Shown here piece by piece: positions 43,972-51,217 of a stretch of DNA of 64,000 nt (its first letter is position 1; each line of letters opens with the position of its first letter). Origin of the DNA: Desulfacinum hydrothermale DSM 13146. Its GTDB lineage: Bacteria > Desulfobacterota > Syntrophobacteria > Syntrophobacterales > DSM-9756. The DNA lies in assembly GCF_900176285.1 (NCBI RefSeq), contig NZ_FWXF01000007.1:121886-185885 (forward strand), in the 5' to 3' direction. A program made the translations under genes and the position numbers. The notes beneath the pieces were generated by a model. The model saw only the letters and a list, made by a program, of their open reading frames with translations, was not told the DNA's origin and searched no databases.

Positions 43972-44698
43972 CAAGCGCCCCATCGCCGGGCTCTCTCTGG
44001 TGGGAACCTTCCACGCCGATCCTCGTGGATACCGTCGCACCTGCCGGATTTTGGAGATGCTGCGCCCCGATGTGACGGCCGTGGAGGTGAGCCCCTTCGC
44101 CCTGGGATTTCGCATCCGTCACCGGCGCTTTTTGCTGAAGCGGCTTCAAAGGAGCGTCGCCGCCGCCGCCAAGCGCCTGGGCATGCCCAGGAACCAGGCC
44201 CTCGGCCACCCCCACATCCGTCGACTCTTTCGCCAAATCGCTATCCCCTACGAATGGCGGGCCGCCCAAGCTCACCGTAGGGCCCACGGCGTGCCCTGCT
44301 ATCCCGTGGACAGTTCCCGCGTGAGCCAACGCCTCCTGGCCCACTGGCCCCAACTGCTCTCCCCGGCCAATCTGACCGTTCTGCTCACCCTGCCCCGCGA
44401 CCCCGATCCCTCCGCCGACCACGTCTACCGGCAGGCCGCTTGCGCCTTGCAGGCAGGTGCCGTGTCCGCCCCGCCGCCCTCCGGCGCCTGGCCCACCATC
44501 TTTTGGGAACGGGAAACACATCTGGAAGTACAGATTCGGGCCATCCTGAGAACCTTCAAGCCCCCACACCTGGTGTACTTGGGAGGTTGGGAGCACCTGC
44601 GCATCCAGGAAGATCCGGCCACTCTGCGCGGGCGCCTTCAGGACCTGCAGCCCCGCTGCCTGCTTCTGGATGGGACGGTGGTGGGCGACGGGCCATGA
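43907..44698 (+). CDS. TraB-like domain protein
   Basis: A protein of up to 263 residues. Its start resembles the TraB/PrgY group: 'LVGTFHADPRGYRRTCRIL' followed by 'RPDVTAVEVSPFAL' parallels the 'GT.H....' and 'PD.V.VE' motifs. Arg/His-rich sequence follows, and a late 'PPHLVYLGGWEHL' matches the usual final GxxH-like part. The motif region begins only about 28 codons after ATG 43907, and the only in-frame starts are 43907 and 43913, so the gene must overlap the HAD gene. A GTG at 44000 would remove the first strand of the domain. The family is thought to include metal-dependent peptidase-like enzymes. Assignment is from motifs only. Confidence 0.6.
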   Translation: MSMPTPSGISSTGSPRLWAPADKRPIAGLSLVGTFHADPRGYRRTCRILEMLRPDVTAVEVSPFALGFRIRHRRFLLKRLQRSVAAAAKRLGMPRNQALGHPHIRRLFRQIAIPYEWRAAQAHRRAHGVPCYPVDSSRVSQRLLAHWPQLLSPANLTVLLTLPRDPDPSADHVYRQAACALQAGAVSAPPPSGAWPTIFWERETHLEVQIRAILRTFKPPHLVYLGGWEHLRIQEDPATLRGRLQDLQPRCLLLDGTVVGDGP

Positions 44699-44827
44699 GG
44701 GAGGAGATTCGGGACACGGGCAAGCCGTCCCGGCCCATCGGCCATGCCTGGCCACTGCGCACCAACCACGACCTACGCTACGGATTGGAGATTACGGTTT
44801 TCGGATCCTGCGCGCCATGGAATGGCG

Positions 44828-44856
44828 TTGAATTGGCCTCCCGTTTCTGCTATTCT
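44828..44856 (+). promoter_or_regulatory. Possible promoter upstream of the SRP RNA
   Basis: TTGAAT (44828-44833) and TATTCT (44851-44856), 17 bases apart, lie about 75 bases before the predicted RNA 5' end. The 233-base gap 44699-44931 shows no gene. Confidence 0.35.
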
Positions 44857-44931
44857 CGGCCACGCTTTGGGTGGACCGGAACCTTCTCCCACTCCACCCG
44901 GAACATGGATCGTTCTTCGGAACACTTTTTG

Positions 44932-45203
44932 CCCTTGGTCGTGCTAGGCGGGGAGCTAGCGGTTCCCTGAACCCGAAATCCGCTCAGCGGGGCTGAATCC
45001 CCCTTCGAGGGCTCGTGCCAGGACGATCCGTTTGGAACTGCAGCGTCGGTCGGACACCGCGCAACAGACGGATGTGAACCCCGTCAGGTCCGGAAGGAAG
45101 CAGCGGTAAGCATTGCGGTCTGTGTCGTGGTTTACTCTGACCAAGACCTGCAGGGACGGCGGATCGACACCGACCGGTTCGACGAGGGGTGCACGGCCAA
45201 GGG
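44932..45203 (+). ncRNA. ffs: Signal recognition particle RNA, large bacterial type
   Basis: The universally conserved SRP helix 8 loop is present at about 45085-45110 (GTCAGGTCCGGAAGGAAGCA), where Ffh binds. Unlike the ~110-base 4.5S RNA of most proteobacteria, the conserved 5' Alu-domain sequence is also present from 44941 (GTGCTAGGCGGGGAG, then AGCGGT and AATCCGCT). The two ends pair: CCCTTGGTCGTGC (44932-44944) with GCACGGCCAAGGG (45191-45203), one G-U pair apart from perfect. This gives about 272 bases, the size of the Bacillus 6S-type SRP RNA. A T-rich stretch follows at 45204. The RNA guides membrane proteins to the translocon with Ffh and FtsY. Confidence 0.88.
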
Positions 45204-45636
45204 TCTTTCTTTCCTACCCTGCAGCACCCAAGAACGGGTTCGAAAACGCCGGGGCGGAGCGCTTTTTCCTCAACCCAATCCCCATAAGGCCGCCGAAGGG
45301 CCTGCGGATGTCCCGCAAGCCATGGGGTTACGACGGCACCTTCCCGTGGGGCCGATTACCCTGCGGCCACGAAGGCCATGGACCATTGGCGGCATTTTGA
45401 ACCGAACAACGCCCTTGGGGGGGGCCGGCGAGTCGCCCCCGCAGACGAGCCAGCACCAAGCCCTTTCGCTCTCGCACCGCCAGCAAGCCTTGTCAAGGCA
45501 AACCCCAACCCACCTGCCCGGTTCGCGCAAAAAGCCTATCGGACAAGGACGCTGTTTGAAGACGCCAAATCATCCATTTGGGCCAATGCAATTTCGAACA
45601 CTTAGCATACCCACAAGTTCTAAAATCGGCTTTTTC
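45204..45636 (+). other. 433-base gap, no gene recognised
   Basis: Between the SRP RNA and repeat copy 3. It starts with a T-rich stretch that may terminate the SRP RNA. Open frames cross it, but their composition is Arg/Pro-rich and unlike the neighbours. A second GGACAAG motif near 45540 hints at a decayed extra copy of the dispersed repeat. Confidence 0.4.
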
Positions 45637-45861
45637 GGACAAGCTCCAAGGCCCTGCCTGGTCCCTTCTTGTGCGGACGCAAGGTTGGGACTACCGGGCG
45701 GACTCACGCTGCCAGCCTGGCCCTGCAGCAAATAGGGGCAGGTTCCGAACCCGCCCCTACAAAGCTGTCTATGAGAGATCCAAAAGCACCAGCGGGCGCA
45801 GTGGAATTTCAACAGGTCAGAAAGCCCGAAAAGGCCAAGAGCCGCTTTGTGGACAAACTCT
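45637..45861 (-). repeat. Dispersed palindromic repeat, copy 3 (inverted)
   Basis: Reverse-oriented copy of the repeat at 4555-4775 and 15066-15257. The core is at 45733-45759 (TAGGGGCAGGTT-CCG-AACCCGCCCCTA, one arm mismatch). The block at 45672-45691 is the reverse complement of the 4710-4729 block of copy 1 with one mismatch. GGACAAGCTCC at 45637 and GGACAAACTC at 45851 mark the edges. The right edge touches the stop codon of the small gene at 45861, so the element may have supplied that gene's last bases. Confidence 0.6.
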
Positions 45862-46310
45862 TAAAGGAGCTTTTCCTCGTCCAGGGTGTGTTCCACGATG
45901 TTATAGTGCTCGGCGAAAACAGGCCCACGCCCCTTGAACATGCTCACCTGGGTCAGAATGTACTCGGCCACCTGGCGCCTTTTGTCTTCCGAAAGCGCAT
46001 TGAAATAGCGAAACATGTCCTCTTCGCTCGCGGCGGCTTCCATTTGTTTCCAAACCTCTTCCGGCGCCAAATCCATCTCCTCGTCCCTCGGTCGTGACTC
46101 CAATTCGCGCAAGGCCTCCCCCGCTTGATCCACCAACAGTTCCGCCTCGCGTCTCAAAACCTCCGCCAGTTGCGACAATTGGTCCAGCGTACGGCATGTG
46201 GTCAAGACCTGGCCGGTCTCCGTCCCTTCCAGCGACACACGCACCTCCAGGATGGTTTCCGATGGATCGTCTTCCGCCGTCCGCACTTGCACATCAAAAT
46301 ACTTTCCCAT
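45861..46310 (-). CDS. Hypothetical protein, 149 residues
   Basis: I do not recognise this protein. It is acidic and soluble, with no signal or membrane segment. The first half looks like beta-strand sequence ('FDVQVRTAEDDPSETILEVRVSLEG'-like, with 'TILEVRVSLEG'). The second half is helical with many Glu and Arg (coiled-coil tendency around residues 42-75), then 'KRRQVAEYILTQVSMFKGRGP'. ATG 46310 is preceded by GGAGGATCC. Codon use resembles the neighbouring genes, so it is probably real. It stands alone between tRNA-Val and repeat copy 3, whose edge reaches its stop codon. Confidence 0.65.
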   Translation of the reverse strand: MGKYFDVQVRTAEDDPSETILEVRVSLEGTETGQVLTTCRTLDQLSQLAEVLRREAELLVDQAGEALRELESRPRDEEMDLAPEEVWKQMEAAASEEDMFRYFNALSEDKRRQVAEYILTQVSMFKGRGPVFAEHYNIVEHTLDEEKLL

Positions 46311-46414
46311 GGATCCTCCGTCCTTTCCACCTCATGGCCAATCCACCCTCTTTATGTCCCCGGGATCATGGACGCTGGAGCGCGCCACCTCCCCGCTCGG
46401 ATGAAAGAGTCCTC

Positions 46415-46507
46415 TTACAGGATCCTTTCTGCGCGAGACGGCTGAGCGGCGATCCCCATGGCGGCCACGGCCGTTTCCACCCGAATCCAACGCACGAGCC
46501 TTTTCAC
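46415..46507 (-). CDS. Possible 30-residue small protein
   Basis: A short frame starting with GTG 46507, six bases after GAGGAG. The peptide begins MKRLVRWIRVETAVAAMG and ends in Arg/Glu-rich sequence. It has a basic start and a short Ala-rich segment. I know no homologue. The good ribosome site and clean composition are the only evidence, so this may be chance. The rest of the 449-base gap 46311-46759 shows no gene apart from the terminator at 46717. Confidence 0.3.
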   Translation of the reverse strand: MKRLVRWIRVETAVAAMGIAAQPSRAERIL

Positions 46508-46716
46508 ATGAAACGCTCCTCACGGTGCCCGGTCTTTCGTCTTAAACTAACGCCCGCCCCACCCAAAAACAACCGGGCCACGGGAGCCGGGCACGGACTC
46601 CTGCCGACAGATCCTGGCCAAGGCGGTCAGGTGGCGTAACGACGCCCAGAGATCCCCCGCCCCGATGACATCCTTTTCTTCCCAACCCAGGGCTCCGTCG
46701 CCCTCCCCCTCCCAAC

Positions 46717-46753
46717 GCAAAAAGGGGTTGCGATCTCGCGATCGCAACCCCTT
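46717..46753 (-). terminator. Rho-independent terminator after tRNA-Val
   Basis: AAGGGGTTGCGATC and GATCGCAACCCCTT form a perfect 14-base-pair stem around a TCGC loop. On the minus strand the stem is followed by TTTTT. It lies just downstream of tRNA-Val and ends that transcript. Confidence 0.9.
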
Positions 46754-46759
46754 GCTCTC

Positions 46760-46835
46760 TGGTGGGCGGGGGGGGATTCGAACCCTCGACTTCCACCGTG
46801 TGAGGATGGCACTCTCACCGCTGAGTTACCCGCCC
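46760..46835 (-). tRNA. tRNA-Val (anticodon CAC)
   Basis: A full cloverleaf on the minus strand. The acceptor GGGCGGG pairs with CCCGCCC. The D-arm has CTC/GAG, the anticodon arm CCATC-CTCACAC-GGTGG has anticodon CAC (reads GUG), and the T-arm contains GGTTCGAATCC. The 3' CCA is encoded (46760-46762). It follows the TPR gene by 13 bases, so it may be processed from the same long transcript. Confidence 0.93.
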
Positions 46836-46848
46836 GAAACGTTGAGCC

Positions 46849-48756
46849 TTATACAACAAGGTTCCGCTCAATGCAATAGAAAAAGCTGGCTTTCTTGTTC
46901 CCCAAGAGCAGAAGCTTCAAACGCAGATAGTCCTCCTTGGCCTGTTCATCGCCCGGCGACACGTCCAGAATCCGCTTGGTCTTCTCCAGAGCCTGTCGAT
47001 ACTGGCCCAGGCTTTCGTGAATCCGAGCCGCCTGTCTCAGGTATTTCACCTCCTTGGGCATGAGTCGGCTCAACTGCTCCAGGCAATGGAGGGCCTTTTT
47101 CTTGTCCCCCTTCTTGAGGGCCGCGTAGAGGATGTATTGATGAAAGGCCACCACCTGGGGATGATCTTGGACGGCCTTTTCAAAAAGCTTCAGGATCTGG
47201 TCGTAATCCTTGGCCTGGTCGTAGAGCACAAAGAGCGTATCGTAATAGGACAAGTTGTCCTTTTCCAGCTCGACCAGGCGCCGCAAGATGGGCACCTGTC
47301 CCTTCGCATCCTTTCGCTTCTGGCGAAGAGCCAGCAGGTAGTGCAAAGGCTCGGGATTGTCCGGCTCCAGGCGCGCCACCTTGGCAAAGGCTTTCTCGGC
47401 CTTGTCCCATTGTTGCAGCTCGTAGTAGAGCATGGCGCGGTTGAAGTGGACCACGGCGTTGTCTGGTTCCAGCGTCGAAAGCATCTCGTAGGCCTTCAGC
47501 TGTCCCTTCTTGTCCCCCGTCTTTTCCAGGAGAGCCAACAGGCGCACGAGGGCCGCCTTCTTTGTGGGATTCCTTTTGAGCACCCGCTGGTAAACGCGCT
47601 TGGCCTGATCGTCGCGGCCTAACTTTTCGTACAGAGCCGCCAACTTGAGCTGATTGGCCTCATCCTTCGGATTGGCCTCCAGGTACTTTTCCAGATCGGC
47701 GACAGCCCTCTTCAGATCCCCCGTTTTGGCACGAACCACCGACAGGTTGTAGTGGATGTTGGGATCGCGCACGCCCGCCTTGAGGGCCGCCTCGTAGGCC
47801 CGGGCCGCCTCCCCCCAGCGCCTGCTGCGCGAGGCCAGTTCGGCCTGCACCAGGAACCAGGGACCGCGATAGCGGGTCGGCACTTCCTTCAGGTGCCGGC
47901 TCAGGAAGGCCAAGGCCCTTTTGACGGACAGGTGCTTGTTGAGATAGGCCAGGAACGCCTCAAAAACAGAGGGATCGTCTGTCAGGCGCAGCAGCTCCAG
48001 ATAGGTGGTGAGAACGGCCTCATGCTTCTTTTGGCGCTGGTAAATGTGGACTAAGCGCTCCAGCACCGGCCGAGACCGCCCCAGGCGGAGGATCTCCTGG
48101 TAGAGCTTTTCCGCCTCCGCCAGACGGCCCTGATCGGCATAGAGGGCCGCCAGGCGGGTTTTCGCCAAGGTGTTTCCCGGATCTTCCGCCAACGCCCGTT
48201 CCAGAAAACGGACTTTCTCCTCGGGGCTTTGGGCGGAGTCAGCCTTGTGGAGCCAGTCCTTGGCACCCAGCTTCGCCACAAAAGAAACGGCGCCCAACTC
48301 CCGCCCGAACCAGCGTGCCCTCAGCGGCACCTTCAGCGGAGTCTCAAAATCCTCCTGGGGAAAGAGCTCCTTAAAGGACAAGGGGCCTTCAGGAGATGGG
48401 GGCCAGGGCACGGGACCGGCAAAGAGTTTGACCCCCCAGGGAATCCAGCCGTCCGTTTCCACCGCCACGATCTCCAACCGGTCTTCGGGATGGACGATTC
48501 GCTGGGCCCCGGCGGGCAGACGTTGTGGTTTTCCATTGATCTGAACCTGGAGGCCCACAAGGCGATGGGGCACCGGCAGATGCTCCAGGACGATCTGGGA
48601 CACGCGGGGAACCCCCTGGAACCACAACACGCCGGCCGCCACCAGCCCCAAAACCAGCAGCCACTTGACAAGGGTCTTGGCGCGGTTCTTCTTTTTCCTG
48701 GGGCGAAAGAGCGAGGTTTGGTAGTCTCTCACGTACCGTCTCCGGCCCAGCATCAC
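46849..48756 (-). CDS. Membrane-anchored TPR-repeat protein
   Basis: A 635-residue protein. A basic N-terminus (RPRKKKNRAK) precedes one membrane helix at residues ~29-47, then a ~100-residue non-repeat region. From residue ~175 to 620 it is almost entirely tetratricopeptide repeats, with recurring 'A..LY...G....A' patterns such as 'LAALYADQGRLAEAEKLYQEIL' in pieces 'LAALYADQGRL' and 'LAALYEKLGRDDQAKRVY'. The bulk should lie in the periplasm as a scaffold for protein complexes. The client is unknown. It is the last gene of the minus-strand chain after rluB (nine-base gap). Confidence 0.82.
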   Translation of the reverse strand: MMLGRRRYVRDYQTSLFRPRKKKNRAKTLVKWLLVLGLVAAGVLWFQGVPRVSQIVLEHLPVPHRLVGLQVQINGKPQRLPAGAQRIVHPEDRLEIVAVETDGWIPWGVKLFAGPVPWPPSPEGPLSFKELFPQEDFETPLKVPLRARWFGRELGAVSFVAKLGAKDWLHKADSAQSPEEKVRFLERALAEDPGNTLAKTRLAALYADQGRLAEAEKLYQEILRLGRSRPVLERLVHIYQRQKKHEAVLTTYLELLRLTDDPSVFEAFLAYLNKHLSVKRALAFLSRHLKEVPTRYRGPWFLVQAELASRSRRWGEAARAYEAALKAGVRDPNIHYNLSVVRAKTGDLKRAVADLEKYLEANPKDEANQLKLAALYEKLGRDDQAKRVYQRVLKRNPTKKAALVRLLALLEKTGDKKGQLKAYEMLSTLEPDNAVVHFNRAMLYYELQQWDKAEKAFAKVARLEPDNPEPLHYLLALRQKRKDAKGQVPILRRLVELEKDNLSYYDTLFVLYDQAKDYDQILKLFEKAVQDHPQVVAFHQYILYAALKKGDKKKALHCLEQLSRLMPKEVKYLRQAARIHESLGQYRQALEKTKRILDVSPGDEQAKEDYLRLKLLLLGNKKASFFYCIERNLVV

Positions 48757-48765
48757 TCAAGTCCC

Positions 48766-49527
48766 CTATCCGTTCCCCTGTCGCTTGATCTCCGCCGTGA
48801 GCCGGTTCAGTTCAAGGCTTTTCACATGCCGCCATCGGCCGACCCCCAGGGATCCCAAGCCTATCGGCCCATAGGCCGTTCGGTGGATCTTCAAGACGGG
48901 ACACCCCACGGCCTGGCCCATCCGCTTGATCCGCCGGTACCAGCCCTGGTGAAGCACGATTCGCAGCCAGGTGGCTTTGGGGCCCCGGCGAAGGACCTCC
49001 ACCCCAGCGGGCGCCGTGATGCCCTCTTCCAGGCGCACCCCGGTGCGAAGGCGTTCCAAGGCCTCTTGCGACGGGATCCCTTGCACCTTCACTTCGTAGG
49101 TTTTAGGCACACCGTAGCGGGGGTGGAGCAACCGGTTGGCCAAGTCTCCGTCGTTGGTGAGGATCAAGGCCCCGGTGGCGTCCCAGTCCAGTCGCCCCAC
49201 GGGAAAGACCCGCCACGGCACGGGGCCCAGCACGTCCATGACCGTGGGACGGCCTTGAGGGTCCTTCACGGTGGTCAGACAATACCTGGGTTTGTGCAGC
49301 AGCAGGACCACCTTTTGCTGCTGCGCCTTCACCACACGGCCGTCCACCTCCACACGATCCACGGAAGGATCCACACTCACGCCCAACTGGGTCACCGCCC
49401 GGCCGTTGACGCGGACCCGCCCCTGCTGGATCCAGCGTTCCGCCTCCCGGCGGGACGCCAAGCCCGCCTGGGCGATGTATTTGTGGAGGCGTATGGCCGA
49501 TGCCGCCTTCTTCGGGCTAGATGCCAT
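48766..49527 (-). CDS. rluB: RluB/RsuA-family pseudouridine synthase
   Basis: A 253-residue RNA pseudouridine synthase with an S4 RNA-binding domain at residues ~14-60 ('IRLHKYIAQAGLASRREAE'). The catalytic motif is 'VGRLDWDATGALILTNDG', whose Asp forms the covalent intermediate, followed by 'KTYEVKVQG' and 'HQGWYRRIKRMGQAVG'. This matches the RsuA/RluB/RluE/RluF branch; 23S position 2605 (RluB) is the most common target but not proven. ATG 49527 overlaps the 3' end of trpS by 11 bases. A longer open frame upstream is only the trpS shadow. Confidence 0.9.
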   Translation of the reverse strand: MASSPKKAASAIRLHKYIAQAGLASRREAERWIQQGRVRVNGRAVTQLGVSVDPSVDRVEVDGRVVKAQQQKVVLLLHKPRYCLTTVKDPQGRPTVMDVLGPVPWRVFPVGRLDWDATGALILTNDGDLANRLLHPRYGVPKTYEVKVQGIPSQEALERLRTGVRLEEGITAPAGVEVLRRGPKATWLRIVLHQGWYRRIKRMGQAVGCPVLKIHRTAYGPIGLGSLGVGRWRHVKSLELNRLTAEIKRQGNG

Positions 49528-50524
49528 TTTCCACGCCCAGACCCACGGCCGAGCGGACCAGGTCCATGGTTTTACGGGCTTCCTCCCGGGCTCTGGCCGT
49601 GCCGTCCAGTACCATCTGGCGCACCGTGTCCATTTCCTTCTCCATGGCCTCGCGCCGCTGTCGGATCGGGCCCAGATGGGCCATAATATGTTCCAGAAGG
49701 ATCTTCTTGCAATCCACACAGCCGATGCCGGCCGTTCGGCACCCTTCGCTCACCCGATCCATTTCTTCGGCCGTGGAATAGAGCTTGTGATAGTCGAAGA
49801 CCGGACACTTGGCCGGGTCCCCCGGATCGGTCCGACGGGCCCGGGCCGGATCGGTCATCATCTGGAGAATCTTCTTCCGGACCGTGTCCTCGGGCTCGGT
49901 GATGTAGATGCAGTTGTCATAGCTCTTGCTCATCTTGCGCCCGTCGGTGCCGGGCAGCACGGGCACTTCCGTGAGCAGCGCATCCGGCACGGGAAAGATC
50001 TCCTTTTCGTAGAGATGGTTGAAACGCCGGGCGATCTCCCGAGTCAGCTCCACGTGGGGCAGCTGATCCTTGCCCACGGGCACTCCGTGGGCGCGGTAGA
50101 TGATGATGTCGGCCGCCTGCAGCACCGGATAGCCCAGAAAACCGTAGGTGGAAAGGTCCTTGGCGGTCAGCTGCTGCTGCTGTTCCTTATAGGTGGGGTT
50201 TCTTTCCAGCCACGGCAGGGGAGTGATCATTGCCAGCAGCAAATACAGCTCCGCATGTTCCTTGACATCCGACTGGATAAAGACCGTGCACCGTTCCGGG
50301 TTCAAACCGGCCGCCAGCCAGTCGAGCACCATGTCCCAGGTGTTTTTTCGGATGGCCCCGGGGGTGGCGTAGTCGGTGGTCAGAGCGTGCCAGTCGGCCA
50401 CGAAGAAGTAGCAATCATACTGTTCTTGAAGCTGAATCCACTTTTTGAGAGCACCGTGAAGATTTCCCAGATGCAGACGGCCCGTGGGCCGCATTCCACT
50501 CAGAATTCGCTTTTTAGGGGTCAT
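49517..50524 (-). CDS. trpS: Tryptophanyl-tRNA synthetase
   Basis: A 335-residue class I aminoacyl-tRNA synthetase that charges tRNA-Trp. The HIGH-like motif is 'PTGRLHLGN' near the N-terminus and the KMSKS loop is intact in 'DGRKMSKSYDN'. 'DWHALTTDY' and 'PVGKDQLPHVELTREIARRFN' are also characteristic. ATG 50524 has GGAGG 11 bases upstream; an in-frame GTG six codons earlier is possible. It overlaps rluB and follows the M50 protease gene by 30 bases. A tRNA-Trp gene is found at 58928. Confidence 0.97.
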   Translation of the reverse strand: MTPKKRILSGMRPTGRLHLGNLHGALKKWIQLQEQYDCYFFVADWHALTTDYATPGAIRKNTWDMVLDWLAAGLNPERCTVFIQSDVKEHAELYLLLAMITPLPWLERNPTYKEQQQQLTAKDLSTYGFLGYPVLQAADIIIYRAHGVPVGKDQLPHVELTREIARRFNHLYEKEIFPVPDALLTEVPVLPGTDGRKMSKSYDNCIYITEPEDTVRKKILQMMTDPARARRTDPGDPAKCPVFDYHKLYSTAEEMDRVSEGCRTAGIGCVDCKKILLEHIMAHLGPIRQRREAMEKEMDTVRQMVLDGTARAREEARKTMDLVRSAVGLGVENGI

Positions 50525-50554
50525 TTTCCGCGTCACCTCCACACACGTTCGTCC

Positions 50555-51217
50555 TTACAGAAACAGTCGGGCAAAAAGGCTGACCACCGGGTTCAAGAGA
50601 TGCCCCCACCACCCGGTGGCCAAGAGAATCACAACGATCAGCATCCCGTAGCGCTCCAGGCGCGCCAACTGCCACGCCAGCCGGCGAGGCAGCACTCCGG
50701 CCAGCACGCGCCCGCCGTCCAAGGGCGGCACGGGAAAGAGATTGATCACCATGAGCACCAGGTTGAAGATCACCGAAAACTGGGCCATGAGAAAGAGTGG
50801 TCGCAGCACCATGGCCGCCGTTCCCACCGCGTAACCCGATGCGAAGAGCATCAGAATGAGCCGATAGACCAGGGCGCTGGCCGCGGCCAGCATCAGGTTG
50901 GTCAGAGGGCCCGCCAGGGCCACCCAGGCCATGCCGCGCCGCCCTCCTCGAAGCCGATGGAATTGCACGGGCACGGGCTTGGCCCAGCCGAACATGAAAG
51001 GAGCGTTGGTGACCAGCAACACCAAAGGGATGATCACCGTGCCCAGGAGATCGATGTGCACCAGAGGATTGAGGGAGATGCGTCCCAGCATGCGCGCCGT
51101 GGGATCTCCCAGCTTTTCCGCCACCCACCCGTGGGCCACCTCGTGGCTGATCACCGCCAGAAGAAGCGGCACGGCGTAGATGGACACGTCTCGAACCCAT
51201 TCCATGATCATGGTCAT
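50555..51217 (-). CDS. Site-2 protease family membrane metalloprotease (M50)
   Basis: A 220-residue intramembrane zinc protease of the short FwdE/SREBP-like M50 type. The zinc-binding motif is 'ISHEVAHGWVAEKLGDPTA' (HEVAH) in the first helix and the second metal ligand is in 'NLFPVPPLDGGR'. Five to six membrane helices are seen. Stand-alone members without PDZ domain are widespread, and their substrates are mostly unknown. It overlaps the CCA-adding gene by four bases and precedes trpS, a gene order that recurs in deltaproteobacteria in my recollection. Confidence 0.9.
   Translation of the reverse strand: MTMIMEWVRDVSIYAVPLLLAVISHEVAHGWVAEKLGDPTARMLGRISLNPLVHIDLLGTVIIPLVLLVTNAPFMFGWAKPVPVQFHRLRGGRRGMAWVALAGPLTNLMLAAASALVYRLILMLFASGYAVGTAAMVLRPLFLMAQFSVIFNLVLMVINLFPVPPLDGGRVLAGVLPRRLAWQLARLERYGMLIVVILLATGWWGHLLNPVVSLFARLFL

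Noticed and set aside
45048..45142. A short 4.5S-type SRP RNA as the full gene
   Set aside because: A short hairpin can be drawn, but the Alu-domain sequence and the strong 13-base pairing of distant ends at 44932 and 45203 support the large form.
45127..45735. A 202-codon open frame after the Ffh-binding loop of the SRP RNA
   Set aside because: It starts inside the SRP RNA, runs through the repeat element and has Arg/Pro-rich, non-family composition.
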